64,000 bases of DNA from Aromatoleum buckelii (GCF_012910785.2 NZ_WTVH02000001.1:270343-334342); one strand, 5' to 3'. Shown: positions 24,898 through 34,751, numbered from the stretch's first letter. The notes: generated from the letters alone by a model not told the origin. Numbers and translations are program-made.

Positions 24898-26001
24898 TAC
24901 TAACTTTCCCGAAAGTAATGCCATATAGGCGATAATATGCGGCATGAAATGCAAGCGAACTTCCGACGGCCGCGCCCACGATCATCACACCTTGCAGGTG
25001 ATGCGGCAGCAGGCCATCAAAGCGGTGCGTGAGGGGCAGACCGTGCAGAGCGTCGCCGCCTCGTTCGGCGTGAATCCTCGCAGCGTCTTCCGCTGGCTGG
25101 CCGACTTCGCCAACGGCGGCCAGAACGCCCTGCTCGCCAAGCCGATCCCGGGACGTCCGCCCAGGCTCAGCGCCGAGGAGATGGCCTGGCTCGCCCGCGC
25201 GGTCCGCGACCACACCCCGCAGCAGTTCAAGTTCGAGTTCGGGCTGTGGACGCTGACGCTGATCCGTCACCTGATCAATCGTCAGCTCAAGAAGGAACTG
25301 TCGGTTTCCTCGGTCCACCGGCTCATGAAGATCCTGGGCTTCAGCGCCCAGAAACCGCTCTATCAGGCCTGGCAGCAGGATCCCGTGCTGGTGCGGACCT
25401 GGGAGACCGAGACCTATCCCGCCATTCGCGCCGAAGCGCGTGCGACGGGCGCAACGATCTACTTTGCCGACGAGTCGGGCATCCGTTCCGACTACCATAC
25501 CGGCACCCCCTGGGCGCCGCAGGGCCAGACGCCGGTGGTGACGGCCACCGGCCGGCGCTTTTCGCTGAACATGATCTCGGCGGTGAGCGCGCAGGGCGAG
25601 TTTCGGTTCATGCTGCATGAAGGCTCGGTCGGTGCGAAGGTCTTTCTGGAGTTCCTCAAGCGCTTGATGATCGGCGCTCAGAAGCCGGTGTTCGTCATCG
25701 TCGATGGTCATCCGATCCACAAGGCAAAGTTGATCAAGACCTATGTCGACAGCCTCGGCGGCCGGCTGAAGCTGTTCTACCTGCCGCCGTATTCGCCGCA
25801 CCTGAACCCGGACGAAACGGTCTGGGCGCATGTGAAGCGCAAGGTTTCGCGCCAGGGGGTCGAGAGCAAGGAGGACATGAAGCGCCTCGCACTCGGGGCC
25901 CTGCGCAGCATTCAGAAACTCCCCGAGCTCGTGAAGTCATTCTTCCGGCAACCAGAGTGTCAATACGCTCTATAGTGACACTACTTATTGAAAAGTTAGT
26001 A
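24898..26001 (+). mobile_element. IS630-family insertion sequence
   Basis: Imperfect inverted repeats of about 31 bp begin TACTAACTTTCCCGAAAGTA on the left and, read inward, TACTAACTTTTCAATAAGTA on the right. The terminal TA at each end fits the TA target duplication of the IS630/mariner group. One transposase gene fills the element. The right end overlaps the last codons of the neighbouring cupin gene. Confidence 0.85.
24944..25975 (+). CDS. IS630-family transposase
   Basis: 343 residues, complete. N-terminal helix-turn-helix (AIKAVREGQTVQSVAASFGV, NPRSVFRWLADFANGG), then the DDE core: IYFADESGIRSDYHTGTPWA (first Asp), VFVIVDGHPIHKAKLIKTY (second Asp) and FYLPPYSPHLNPDETVWAH (final Glu of the DxxE form). 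It appears intact and potentially active. Confidence 0.93.
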   Translation: MKCKRTSDGRAHDHHTLQVMRQQAIKAVREGQTVQSVAASFGVNPRSVFRWLADFANGGQNALLAKPIPGRPPRLSAEEMAWLARAVRDHTPQQFKFEFGLWTLTLIRHLINRQLKKELSVSSVHRLMKILGFSAQKPLYQAWQQDPVLVRTWETETYPAIRAEARATGATIYFADESGIRSDYHTGTPWAPQGQTPVVTATGRRFSLNMISAVSAQGEFRFMLHEGSVGAKVFLEFLKRLMIGAQKPVFVIVDGHPIHKAKLIKTYVDSLGGRLKLFYLPPYSPHLNPDETVWAHVKRKVSRQGVESKEDMKRLALGALRSIQKLPELVKSFFRQPECQYAL

Positions 26002-26412
26002 CTTGAACGTTGTCAGTTCTTTGTCGTCGGTATCCACTACAAAGATTGCAAGCAGCTTTGCGGGTTCGGTTTTGCTCGCGTTGCGGCTCACTGGATGACT
26101 GGCGCCCGGCGGCTCCGACCAACTCTGCCCAGCCTTGTAGATACGGCTCTCGCCGTTGTTGACCTTCGACTCGATCGAGCCGGACACGACATAGGCGTAG
26201 ATGAATGCGGACTTGGCGTGAACGTGCGGAAGTGATGTCCCGCCCGGTGGGTAATCAACCTCCACAGCCACCAGCGACTTGCCAGGGATGTTGGGAATAC
26301 CTTGCTCGAAGTTGGGCGTGATCTTGTCGCCGGGCCCATCCGCCAAGGAGGGAGCGGCCCACGCAAGCAGTGCGGCGGAACCCAGCGCATTGATCGTGAT
26401 ACGGAAGTTCAT
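25996..26412 (-). CDS. Secreted cupin-domain protein
   Basis: 138 residues: signal peptide (ITINALGSAALLAWAAPSLA) and one cupin barrel with motif 1 VDYPPGGTSLPHVHAKSAFI (H-x-H) and motif 2 around SWSEPPGASHPVSRN. The last residues and the stop codon lie inside the IS630 right end, so the original C-terminus was probably replaced by a few IS-encoded codons; the barrel itself is complete. Likely a small periplasmic metal-binding protein of unknown substrate. Confidence 0.8.
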   Translation of the reverse strand: MNFRITINALGSAALLAWAAPSLADGPGDKITPNFEQGIPNIPGKSLVAVEVDYPPGGTSLPHVHAKSAFIYAYVVSGSIESKVNNGESRIYKAGQSWSEPPGASHPVSRNASKTEPAKLLAIFVVDTDDKELTTFKY

Positions 26413-26899
26413 GTCAGGGTTACTCCTGTTTGAGAAGCGATTGCACAGGTATTGTGCCTAGTGCTCGGTGCAAAGTCGTGAACCAGAAGAGCTCTCAATT
26501 GATGCACCACGCATGTCTTCCCGGCTTCCAATCGCGATCAAGCAAGCGTCACAAACCTCCATGAATGGGCAAATTCGACCAATAATAAACGACCACTGAG
26601 CAGGATGTGCCGCGGGCGATGGGCTGATTGGTGGATTCTGCTCGATCCGTGAGCGAGCACTCGTAGCATGTCGTCCTCATTTCGATCTTTTTCGACGAGG
26701 GCGTGCTGCGGCTCCTGCAACGTCTGAAGCTGGCACCGGCACTGTTTTGCGGAATGGCTGCTTCGGAAAACCGCGACGGACAGGTAAGGGTCGCTATGTA
26801 GACCTCTGCATAGCGACCCAAAGCTGTCCTTGGGGGGGCTTGCGAAAGCGATGCGCGAGCGAATCACTCCTATCCCCCGCGTCGGTTCCGGCGGCGCTG
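26413..26899. other. Intergenic region with repeat-like sequence
   Basis: 487 bases between the cupin start and the end of the sigma-54 regulator gene. GCGGAATGGCTGCTTCGGAA and the facing segments GGGTCGCTATG/CATAGCGACCC (26,788-26,820) are of the dispersed intergenic type. A frame at about 26,550-26,680 on the minus strand is open but has no ribosome site and no recognisable content. Confidence 0.35.
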
Positions 26900-28801
26900 T
26901 CACTGAACTGATCGCGACACGGCCTCAGTTGTGGCCCGTTTGCGCAGCCTGCGGTAGAGCGTGGCGCGACTGATGCCCAGCATCTTGGCGGCCATGCGGA
27001 CGTCTCCATTGGTGGCCTGCAAGCTGCGGGTGATGGCGTCCTCCTCGAGTGTTAGCAGCAACCCACCCATGGGACTGCAGCCTGGCAAAGCGTCGGGCGC
27101 TGAGAATTCGGGGAAGTGCGCCGGCAACAGTGCGTCGTCAGGGTCGGCCATTGCATCGGCATAGCAAAGCGCGTGTTTCAGTTCGCGCGTGTTGCCGAAC
27201 CAGGGATGGGACAGTAGCAGTTGCATGGAGTCACTCGACAACTGCCTAGAGCCGTTGCCAATACCCGTTAGTAGGGCGTGTATCAGTGCCCGTAAGTCGC
27301 TCCGCTCACGCAACGGTGGCAACCGCAAGGAGAATCCGTTGATGCGGTAATAGAGATCGGCGCGGAAGCGACCTTCCCGGACTGCGCGTGGGATGTCCTG
27401 ATGAGTGGCACAAATCAGTTGGCAATCCACTTTGCGGTTGGTCACGCTGCCAAGTCGACTAACCTCACGTGTTTCCAGTACACGCAGCAACCGCGCCTGC
27501 AGGTGCAGCGGCATGTCGCCGATCTCGTCAAGAAAGAGCGTCCCCCCGTCGGCCTGCTCGATCTTGCCGGGCATGCCACCGCGCCGGGCGCCGGTGTAAG
27601 CGCCCTCGACGTGGCCGAAAAGCTCGCTTTCGATCAGAGTTTCCGGGATGGCCGCACAGTTGAGCGCCACAAGCGGACCGTCGCCATAGCGACTACGGGC
27701 ATGCAGGGTTTGCGCCACCATTTCCTTTCCGCTGCCGGTTTCGCCCAGCACAAGCAGCGGCAGGCCGTTGGCGAGTGCGCGACAGCCGGCGTCGAGCCGG
27801 ACGCTGATCGCCGGGTCGCCGAACTCCAGTGAGCCGGTAACTGGAGCCGCGTGCGAAGTCGGCCGGGTCACCGGGGTGGGGCGTGCGGGCGGATCGGCGA
27901 GCGTGGCGTAGAGCTGCAGGCCGGAGCGCAGCCGTAGCGGCAGCGCCTCGGCGCCACGGAGAAAGGCCGCCGCACAGTCGCCGAAACGGCCGTCGACCAG
28001 ATCCTCGAAACGGCTCGCGGCGGACAGGGCGTCGGCACCGATGAAGCGCCGTGCGGGCTCGTTGACTGCGAGAAGTTCGCCCTCGGCGCCGAAGGCGACC
28101 AATAGCGTCAGTTCCCCCACCGTCGGCGCCGGATGCCAGCCGAGCGCGAGGGTGAGTGCGGCGGGCAGGGCGCGGAAGAGCTCGCGTTCGATGGCTTGCG
28201 CGGACTGGTGAACCAGCGCGAGCGCACCGGGATCGGCCAGCGGCGAATCGCGGGTGATATCGATCACGCCGGCGAGGGTGCCGTCGGGCGCGATGATCGG
28301 CGCGGCCGCGCAGTGGAAGCCGCGGATGGCCGAGAAGAAGTGCTCGGGCCCGAACACCCGTACCGGGCGGCGCTCGGTCAATGCGCACGACATCGCCGAC
28401 GTGCCGATCGCATACTCGGAAAGATCGACCCCTGGCCGGAAGGCGAGCCGCATCGGGTGCGGACGTTGGTCAATGGCTCCCGCCACGGACAGGGCGTACC
28501 CCCGGTGGTCCGTCATCAGTACCGCATAGCCTGCGCCGGAAACAGCGCGCGCCAGCCGCTCCAGCGGTTCGCGCGCAGCGCGAAGCAAGTCGTTGCTGCG
28601 ATCGCGCAACTGGCGCAGCTGCGCGTGGCCAACTGGCTGGAACTCGACTGCTTCGCGCTCCCTGCGGTCGGCCGCCGTACAGCGCGTCCATGAGCGGAAG
28701 ATCGCATCGTCGATCAGATCGCTCGGGCTGAGGCCGTGCTCGAAATAGGCCCGTCGGGCAGCGACGGCGCTTTCCAGGGACGGAATCGGTGTGGCGTTCA
28801 T
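26900..28801 (-). CDS. Sigma-54-dependent AcoR-type activator
   Basis: 633 residues from the ATG at 28801. N-terminal sensory region with a GAF-like fold (about 60-210: [40 protein letters not shown]), the arrangement of AcoR/GAF activators of alcohol and acetoin oxidation. The AAA+ domain has Walker [19 protein letters not shown], the sigma-54 contact loop GAYTGARRG and Walker [12 protein letters not shown] Fis helix-turn-helix ends the protein ([20 protein letters not shown]). It lies downstream of and collinear with the aldehyde dehydrogenase gene and presumably controls the alkyl sulfatase / alcohol oxidation cluster. I found no convincing -24/-12 promoter by eye. Confidence 0.9.
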   Translation of the reverse strand: MNATPIPSLESAVAARRAYFEHGLSPSDLIDDAIFRSWTRCTAADRREREAVEFQPVGHAQLRQLRDRSNDLLRAAREPLERLARAVSGAGYAVLMTDHRGYALSVAGAIDQRPHPMRLAFRPGVDLSEYAIGTSAMSCALTERRPVRVFGPEHFFSAIRGFHCAAAPIIAPDGTLAGVIDITRDSPLADPGALALVHQSAQAIERELFRALPAALTLALGWHPAPTVGELTLLVAFGAEGELLAVNEPARRFIGADALSAASRFEDLVDGRFGDCAAAFLRGAEALPLRLRSGLQLYATLADPPARPTPVTRPTSHAAPVTGSLEFGDPAISVRLDAGCRALANGLPLLVLGETGSGKEMVAQTLHARSRYGDGPLVALNCAAIPETLIESELFGHVEGAYTGARRGGMPGKIEQADGGTLFLDEIGDMPLHLQARLLRVLETREVSRLGSVTNRKVDCQLICATHQDIPRAVREGRFRADLYYRINGFSLRLPPLRERSDLRALIHALLTGIGNGSRQLSSDSMQLLLSHPWFGNTRELKHALCYADAMADPDDALLPAHFPEFSAPDALPGCSPMGGLLLTLEEDAITRSLQATNGDVRMAAKMLGISRATLYRRLRKRATTEAVSRSVQ

Positions 28802-28816
28802 AGCGGGCAGCTGAGG

Positions 28817-28856
28817 GGCCGACGCCTCGCCGCCGGGCGGCGGCGAGGCGTCGGCC
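28817..28856. promoter_or_regulatory. Perfect 18-bp hairpin 15 nt upstream of the regulator start
   Basis: GGCCGACGCCTCGCCGCC, a 4-nt loop (GGGC), then the exact reverse complement. The stem has almost only G:C pairs. It is in the 5' leader of the sigma-54 activator, between it and the aldehyde dehydrogenase stop codon. It has no U-tract on either strand. It may block read-through, stabilise the upstream mRNA or limit translation of the activator. Confidence 0.75.
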
Positions 28857-28973
28857 GCTATTACCAAAGCCCTATTTATACGCGGATAAGCCATGTCATG
28901 GTACCGTCCGTGATGGTGCACCGCACCAACGCCCGCCCGCCTGCGACCGAAGATGCGGCTGCAGGGCGCCGTG

Positions 28974-30434
28974 TCAGAAGGGATACTGGATCCCGCGATC
29001 CATGACGCTAACCCACTGGGTCTGGCAGAATTCCTCGAAGCTGGCCGGGCCACCGAAGCGGCTGCCGTTGCCCGATATGCCCATGCCGCCGAAAGGCACC
29101 TGGAATTCATTGTTCACGGTCTGGTCGTTGATGTGGACCATGCCGGCCTTGAGCCGGGCCGCCAGCGCCAGCGCGCGTGATATCGACGCGCTATGCACCG
29201 CGGCGGACAAGCCGTAGTCGGAGCTGTTGACCAGCGCCACCGCCTCTTCGTCCGTGTCGAACACCGTGATCGGCGCAACCGGCCCGAAGATCTCTTCGTC
29301 CCATGCGGGCATCTCTGGGGTCACGTCGGCGAGCACGGTGGCCGGGTAGAAGCGGCCGTCGCGCTTGCCGCCGGCGAGGACGCGGGCGCCCTGTGCCACC
29401 GAGCGCTCCACCACCTCGGCGACACGCGTTGCCTGGCGGTCGTTGATGAGCGGGCCGAGGTGAACCGGGCCGGTAGCGGGGTTGCCGACCACCAGCGCTT
29501 CCGCGCGCGCGGCCAGCAGGTCCGCGTAGCGTCCGGCAATCTTGCGGTGGACGATGTGGCGGCCGGCCTGCATGCAGATCTGGCCCTGGTGGAGGAAGGC
29601 GCCCCAGGCGGCGCAGGAGGCGGCGGATTCGAGGTCGGCGTCGTCGAGGATCACCATGGCGTTGTTGCCGCCGAGCTCCAGCGCCACCTTCTTCAGCATG
29701 CGCCCGCAGGTCTCGCCGATCTGGCGGCCGACGGCAGTGGAGCCGGTGAAGGAGATCATTTTCACCGCCGGATGGCGCACCAGGGCGTCGCCGGTGGCGG
29801 GGCCGCCGGGCAGCACGTGGAGCACGCCCTTGGGCAGTCCGGCGTCCTCGAACAGCTCGGCGAGCAGCAGGCCGCCGCAGATCGCGCTCTGCACGTCGGG
29901 CTTGAGAATGACTGCATTGCCCATGGCGAGGGCCGGCAGCACCGAGCGCAGGCCGAGCAGGATGGGGAAGTTCCACGGCGCGATGACGCCGACCACGCCG
30001 ATCGGCACCCGCTGCCAGTAGTTGCGCCGGCCGGGCATGGAGGAGGGGAAGATCTCGCCGATCGCCTGCATGGGCATCGCCGCCGCCATGTGGGCCTGCT
30101 CGACGGTGGCGGCCAGTTCCCATTCGGCCTTGGGCGGAATCGACCCGCATTCGCGGATGTTCCACTGGTTGATCTCGCCGGCGCGCGCTTCCAGCAACTG
30201 GGCGACCTTGCGCAGCACGGCGGCGCGGCGGTCAAAGGGCAGTGCGGCCCAGGCGGACTGGGCCTCGGTTGCGAGGCGGGCCGCTTGGGCGACGTCCTCG
30301 GCACTGGCAGTGGCGAGCATTGTCAGGGTGTCGCCGGTAGCGGGTTCGATGACCGGCACTGCGTCGCCGCGTCCGGCTGCCCATTCGCCGAAGAAGATGC
30401 GCTGCTGCCAGCGGGGGGAAGTGTCCTGGTTCAT
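28974..30434 (-). CDS. NAD(P)-dependent aldehyde dehydrogenase (LaoC/XylC-like)
   Basis: 486 residues, the full length of the ALDH superfamily. Coenzyme loop VIAPWNFPILLGLRSVLPAL, glycine motif ISFTGSTAVGRQIGET, general-base Glu in KKVALELGGNNAMV and catalytic Cys in HQGQICMQAGRHIVH are all present. It resembles benzaldehyde dehydrogenase XylC and, by position next to a GMC dehydrogenase and its small subunit, LaoC of the Pseudomonas long-chain alcohol system. It would oxidise the aldehyde made by the GMC enzyme to the carboxylate. It is 20 bp downstream of the GMC gene, clearly one operon. Confidence 0.9.
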   Translation of the reverse strand: MNQDTSPRWQQRIFFGEWAAGRGDAVPVIEPATGDTLTMLATASAEDVAQAARLATEAQSAWAALPFDRRAAVLRKVAQLLEARAGEINQWNIRECGSIPPKAEWELAATVEQAHMAAAMPMQAIGEIFPSSMPGRRNYWQRVPIGVVGVIAPWNFPILLGLRSVLPALAMGNAVILKPDVQSAICGGLLLAELFEDAGLPKGVLHVLPGGPATGDALVRHPAVKMISFTGSTAVGRQIGETCGRMLKKVALELGGNNAMVILDDADLESAASCAAWGAFLHQGQICMQAGRHIVHRKIAGRYADLLAARAEALVVGNPATGPVHLGPLINDRQATRVAEVVERSVAQGARVLAGGKRDGRFYPATVLADVTPEMPAWDEEIFGPVAPITVFDTDEEAVALVNSSDYGLSAAVHSASISRALALAARLKAGMVHINDQTVNNEFQVPFGGMGISGNGSRFGGPASFEEFCQTQWVSVMDRGIQYPF

Positions 30435-30454
30435 GGTCGTTTGTCCTCGCTGGC

Positions 30455-32017
30455 TCAGGCTTGCGGAGCATTGATCTGGTCGGCGATGTAGTGCGCGAGC
30501 GCATACACCGTTTCCGAAGGGTTGTAGCCGATGGACGTTGGCAACAGGCTGGCGTCTACGACGTAGAGCCTGCGCACGTCGTGGGTTTCGCCCTTCGGGT
30601 TCACCACCGTCCGCGCCGGATCGGCGCCCATGCGGCAGGTGCCCTGCGGATGAAACGAGGTGTAGCGATAGCGTGAGGGCTCGTTTCTCAGCCCGTCTAT
30701 CACCCGGTGGATCTCGGCTGGGCCCTCGATGGCCAGCGCGTGCGAGGTCGGCAAGTGGATGCGCTTCGCGCCGGCGGCGAACAGCACCCGGGCGTTGGTC
30801 TTGAGGCCGGCCTTCATCGATTCGAAGTCGGCGTCGTCGACCGTGTACCGGATGGCCTTCGCGCCGTCCGTCCAGCCCACCTCGCCGACATTCTTGTCAT
30901 GGATCAGGGTGATCAGGCGGATGGTATTGCGGTAGCGGCTCATGTACGAGACATAGGGCTTACCGGTGCCGGGCTCGACCTGGAAGCTCGCCTCCACCGG
31001 ATCCTGCACCGCGTTCAGCAGCAGGTAGCCGCCTTCTTCCGGCAGCGTGTATTTGTCGACGTAGAGCGAATGGGTGGCGCCGTGGAAGTCGTCCACCGGC
31101 TTGTCGAACTCGGCGGTGAGCGACATCGTCGGGTGGCAGGCGAAATTCTTGCCGACCTGGCCGCTGCTGTTCGCGAGCCCGCTCTTCAACAGCAGCAGCG
31201 GGGTCTGTACCGGCCCGGCGGCGAGCACCACGATGGGGGCATCGATGCGCAGATCCGCCTTCTTGCGCCCGGTCGCCGGGTCGACGACTTCGGCCTCCAC
31301 GCCCCGGGCATTCCCCTCGTCCGCCAGCACTTTGGTGACACGGGTATCGGCAAAAAGCTGGGCCCCCTTTGCGACCGCCCAAGGGAGGTAGGTCACCAGC
31401 ATCGACTGCTTGCGATCCGACACGCAACCCGCGAAGCAGAAGCCGGTGAGACCGCATTCCTTGATGTTGCGCTTGGCGATGCCGGGTGGGATGCCGAGCT
31501 TTTTCAGCCCCGCATTGATCAGCTCGGCGCCGGGGCTGGTTTCGTGGGGGGCATTCTGGCGAATATGCAGATTGGCCTCGACCTTGTCGAAATAGGGCGC
31601 CATCACTTCTGGAGTGAGATTGGTGAGCCCGAACTCCTGCGCCCACTGCTGGAGGTAGTAGTCCGGCGTACGGAAACAGAGTGCGGCGTTTACCACCGTG
31701 GAGCCGCCGACGCAGGCACCCTGAAGGATGCTGATGTCGCCTTCGGTGTTGGACTGGCCCCCGTGGTCCTGGTACAGCGTGCCCATGGCGATGGCCAGCA
31801 TTTCGGTGAATTTCTCCGAGGGCACGTAGGGGCCGGCTTCGAGCACCACCACCGTCTTGCCCTTGGCGGCGAGTTCGTAGGCGGCGATGGCGCCGCCCGC
31901 GCCCGAGCCGACGATCACCGCGTCGGCCGCCAGGTGGATGCTAGGCTGCTTGACGTCGGCCGCTTGGGTGAGCTTGAGGCCGTGGCGTGGGACCTGCGCG
32001 ATCATTTTCTGGGTCAT
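30455..32017 (-). CDS. GMC-family alcohol dehydrogenase (LaoA-like)
   Basis: 520 residues. FAD-binding VIVGSGAGGAIAAYELAAKG and the E of VVVLEAGPY, GMC signature around GGSTVVNAALCFRTPDYYLQ, and the active-site pair in SFHPQGTCRMG and SIGYNPSETVYALAHYI (His and Asn). There is no signal peptide; it may be exported or membrane-tethered through the Tat-targeted small subunit encoded 19 bp upstream. By neighbourhood it resembles LaoA, which oxidises long-chain alcohols released from alkyl sulfates, though other primary alcohols are possible. Confidence 0.88.
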   Translation of the reverse strand: MTQKMIAQVPRHGLKLTQAADVKQPSIHLAADAVIVGSGAGGAIAAYELAAKGKTVVVLEAGPYVPSEKFTEMLAIAMGTLYQDHGGQSNTEGDISILQGACVGGSTVVNAALCFRTPDYYLQQWAQEFGLTNLTPEVMAPYFDKVEANLHIRQNAPHETSPGAELINAGLKKLGIPPGIAKRNIKECGLTGFCFAGCVSDRKQSMLVTYLPWAVAKGAQLFADTRVTKVLADEGNARGVEAEVVDPATGRKKADLRIDAPIVVLAAGPVQTPLLLLKSGLANSSGQVGKNFACHPTMSLTAEFDKPVDDFHGATHSLYVDKYTLPEEGGYLLLNAVQDPVEASFQVEPGTGKPYVSYMSRYRNTIRLITLIHDKNVGEVGWTDGAKAIRYTVDDADFESMKAGLKTNARVLFAAGAKRIHLPTSHALAIEGPAEIHRVIDGLRNEPSRYRYTSFHPQGTCRMGADPARTVVNPKGETHDVRRLYVVDASLLPTSIGYNPSETVYALAHYIADQINAPQA

Positions 32018-32036
32018 GTGCGTTCTCTCCCGGGGA

Positions 32037-32627
32037 TCACTTGGGCATTGGAGCGTTGCCGAGGGACTTCAGGCCCCACTTCCTGGTGACCGGGCCGTCG
32101 TAGCCGAGGGGCACCCAGGTTGGGGGATTGGCCCAGTAGGCCAGGCCCACCAGCTTCTTCAGCCCCATCGCCAGTGCGCGGTGCGGCGCCTCCGGCGCGT
32201 TCGCCCACTCGTCGCAGAAGCGCGCCGCGGCGGCGTCGTCGAGTTCGGTGAAGCGCTTGCCGTAGCGTGGAATGGGGCCCTCATCGAAATACTTCACACC
32301 CCCCTTGAGGCCTTCCAGGAGGTGGGGCGGCATGGTGGCCAGCAGCGCCGCGTCCAGTGTCTGCATCACTGGCACCTGGGTGGTGGGCACCAGCCGGCTT
32401 CCTTCGGTGGGCAGCATCACCGCGAGCAGCCGGGCGAACACCGCATGCTCGGACTCGGTCATGACGTGCACGCCCTCGGGCAGGGCGGCGAGGGCGGCGT
32501 TCGCTACGCCCAGGCTGCCGAGCGTGGCTGCGCTCGTCACTGCGGCGCCGAAACGGATGAAGTCGCGGCGGGTCATTCGCCCGATCTGCGCGAGCGCTTC
32601 GTGGACCTTGCGGTTAAGGTCTGACAT
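32037..32627 (-). CDS. Tat-targeted small subunit (LaoB / gluconate dehydrogenase subunit 3-like)
   Basis: 196 residues. The N-terminus carries a twin-arginine signal (MTRRDFIRFGAAVTSAATLG) followed by an Ala-rich hydrophobic stretch. The mature part (TESEHAVFARLLAVMLPTEG, then LDAALLATMPPHLLEGLKGG) matches the helical gluconate 2-dehydrogenase subunit 3 / LaoB type, which partners GMC dehydrogenases in the periplasm. Operon order small subunit - GMC - ALDH is as in the Pseudomonas lao operon (PA0365-PA0364 and PA0366 by memory, not the same order). Confidence 0.8.
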   Translation of the reverse strand: MSDLNRKVHEALAQIGRMTRRDFIRFGAAVTSAATLGSLGVANAALAALPEGVHVMTESEHAVFARLLAVMLPTEGSRLVPTTQVPVMQTLDAALLATMPPHLLEGLKGGVKYFDEGPIPRYGKRFTELDDAAAARFCDEWANAPEAPHRALAMGLKKLVGLAYWANPPTWVPLGYDGPVTRKWGLKSLGNAPMPK

Positions 32628-32750
32628 CTTCGTCTCCTGTCGTTGTTGGGCTTGGTCCGGCGCCGAAGCGACGCGGGCGCTGCCACGACTTGCTTTTGTA
32701 ATGTGTCGCTTGGAGCGGTAGGCGTCGAGCTCGCCTGCCGCGCCCGGTGG

Positions 32751-34751
32751 TTAAGGCTCGATCATGTCGAAGCCCGGGGTGCCGGTATCGAAAAGCTTGG
32801 TGAAGGCGACAAACTTCCCTTCATTGCCTGTGACCTTGATGCGTGCCGAGCGAAGGGCTTCGTCGAAGGTCGTCTTGCGCATCATCAGGTCGTCCAGCAC
32901 GCCGCGATTGAGCGCGACGGTAGCGTCGGGCGTACCCTGAGAACCGCCGGGAAGGTAAGTGAGCGTGGCGTTTTCGACGTTGACCACGTACGACTCCCCG
33001 CTGTCCTCGAATTTCCACTGCAGCACCATCTTTTCCTTGTCGGCTCGGCTCGGGTCGAGATTGACGCCGAGATAGTCGAAGTAGAGGGATGTCGGCATCG
33101 CGGCAATGAGGTCCGGGCTGACGATCCTGGCTCCGGAACCGGCCTTCACGCCGTTGCGCAACTCGTATGCGCCCTGAAGGTATGCATTGCGCCAGATCGC
33201 CGATTCGCTCTGATAGCCGAGTTGCTCGAATGCTCGGGCCTGCAGTTCGCGAGCTTCGCGATTGTCCGGGTTGGCGAACACGACGTGCTTCGTCACCTCT
33301 GCAACCCAACGGTAATTGCCCGCTTCGAGGTCCTTCTTGGCCTGGGCGATCACATTGCCCTCGCCCCCCATGTAGGCTACGAACTTCGCGGCGCTTTCCG
33401 CCGGAGGCAGCGGATTCAGGCTCGCGGGATTGCCGTCGTACCACCCGAGATAGAGTTGATACTGCGCCTTTGCATTGTGGCTCACGGTTCCGTAATAGCC
33501 GCGGGTCCACCAGCTTTGGGCTAACGTGGGCGGCAGTTCCAATTGCGCCGAGATCTCGTTCGGCGTGTAGCCCTTGTTCATCAGTCGCACGGACTGGTCG
33601 TGGATGAACTTGTACAGGTCTCTTTGCTGGGAGAGGTAGCTCTTCACCTTTTCCGTGCCCCATTTCGGCCAATGGTGCTGGGCGAATACGAGTTCTGCTT
33701 GAGGGAATTCGTGCATCATCTCAGCGATATAGCGGGACCATTCCGCGCCGCTGCGCACCGATGCCCCCCGGATCGCGTAGAGGTTATGGAGCAGCGGCGT
33801 CACGATTTCCGCGGTGTTGAGAGCCTTGAACTGCGGAAAGTACATGACCATTTCCGACGGCGCCTCCGCATGGAGCGTCAGCAGGAATTCGATTTCGATG
33901 CCGTCAACAGTGATCTTCTGTCGCCGTTCGCTGATCTCGATCGTGGGCGGCACGACCGTCACGGTTCCGGTGGAAATCGTCTGGCCCAAGCCCCCGTCTA
34001 CGCGGCCCTTGGCACCGACCGGTACGGCCGTACCGAACTGGTACTGAATTCGTCGGTTCATTGCGGGGCCGGCAATGACGTTCTCGGCAACCAGGGTCTC
34101 CATGAACCCCTTCGGGGCGATGACCTGGGTCTGCCCCCCTGCGACCGAGGCCCGGTCGACAACGCCTCTGGCGCCTCCGAAGTGATCCACGTGGTTATGA
34201 CTGTAGATGAAGCCGACGATCGGCTTCTGCGGACGGTGCTCGAAATATAGCTTCAGCGCGTTCTTCGCGGTTTCCTCGGACATGAGGGCGTCGATCACGA
34301 TGATTCCCGTATCGCCTTCGATGATCGACACGTTCGCCAGGTCCGCGCCGCGGACCTGATAGATCCTGTCGGCGACCTTGAACAGGCCCGTGATGCCGTT
34401 CAGTTGGGACTGCCGCCAAAGGCTGGGATTTACGGTGGGAGGCGAATCCGGCGATTCGATAAAGCCGAAGGCACCGGGGTTCCAAGCCCTTCTTCCATCG
34501 GCGGTCTTCACCTCGCTCTGGGGCAGGCCGGCGATTCTCCCGCGGGCGGCGTCTTCGTAGTCCGAACGATCAGAAAACGGAAGCTGACTGAGTGTCTTGC
34601 TATTGACCGATACGGTATGAGGGGTGGCTTCCAGCGGTTCGCTCGCTACCGCACGGGGCGGCGTGATCAAACTCCCTGATGCGCAAACTACGATTGCAGC
34701 TGTTACGCAAAGTGAGCGACGAAGGGTGTTGGCCATGGTTATCTTCAGCAC
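32751..34751 (-). CDS. sdsA: Type III alkyl sulfatase, SdsA family
   Basis: 666 residues; the GTG at 34751 follows AAGGAGACAAAAC. A signal peptide (RSLCVTAAIVVCASGSLITP) sends it to the periplasm. The metallo-beta-lactamase-like domain (about 90-340) has the zinc motif FIYSHNHVDHFGGARG. It is followed by the alkyl sulfatase dimerisation domain (LVFAQHHWPKWGTEKVKSYL, about 345-530) and the C-terminal SCP2-like domain that captures the alkyl chain (LYFDYLGVNLDPSRADKEKM to the end). It hydrolyses primary alkyl sulfates such as SDS to alcohol and sulfate. 123 bp upstream of the LaoB-like gene and collinear, so the product alcohol can pass to the next enzymes. Confidence 0.93.
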   Translation of the reverse strand: MLKITMANTLRRSLCVTAAIVVCASGSLITPPRAVASEPLEATPHTVSVNSKTLSQLPFSDRSDYEDAARGRIAGLPQSEVKTADGRRAWNPGAFGFIESPDSPPTVNPSLWRQSQLNGITGLFKVADRIYQVRGADLANVSIIEGDTGIIVIDALMSEETAKNALKLYFEHRPQKPIVGFIYSHNHVDHFGGARGVVDRASVAGGQTQVIAPKGFMETLVAENVIAGPAMNRRIQYQFGTAVPVGAKGRVDGGLGQTISTGTVTVVPPTIEISERRQKITVDGIEIEFLLTLHAEAPSEMVMYFPQFKALNTAEIVTPLLHNLYAIRGASVRSGAEWSRYIAEMMHEFPQAELVFAQHHWPKWGTEKVKSYLSQQRDLYKFIHDQSVRLMNKGYTPNEISAQLELPPTLAQSWWTRGYYGTVSHNAKAQYQLYLGWYDGNPASLNPLPPAESAAKFVAYMGGEGNVIAQAKKDLEAGNYRWVAEVTKHVVFANPDNREARELQARAFEQLGYQSESAIWRNAYLQGAYELRNGVKAGSGARIVSPDLIAAMPTSLYFDYLGVNLDPSRADKEKMVLQWKFEDSGESYVVNVENATLTYLPGGSQGTPDATVALNRGVLDDLMMRKTTFDEALRSARIKVTGNEGKFVAFTKLFDTGTPGFDMIEP

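Noticed and set aside
28817..28856. The perfect hairpin as a rho-independent terminator
   Set aside because: No run of T follows on either strand.
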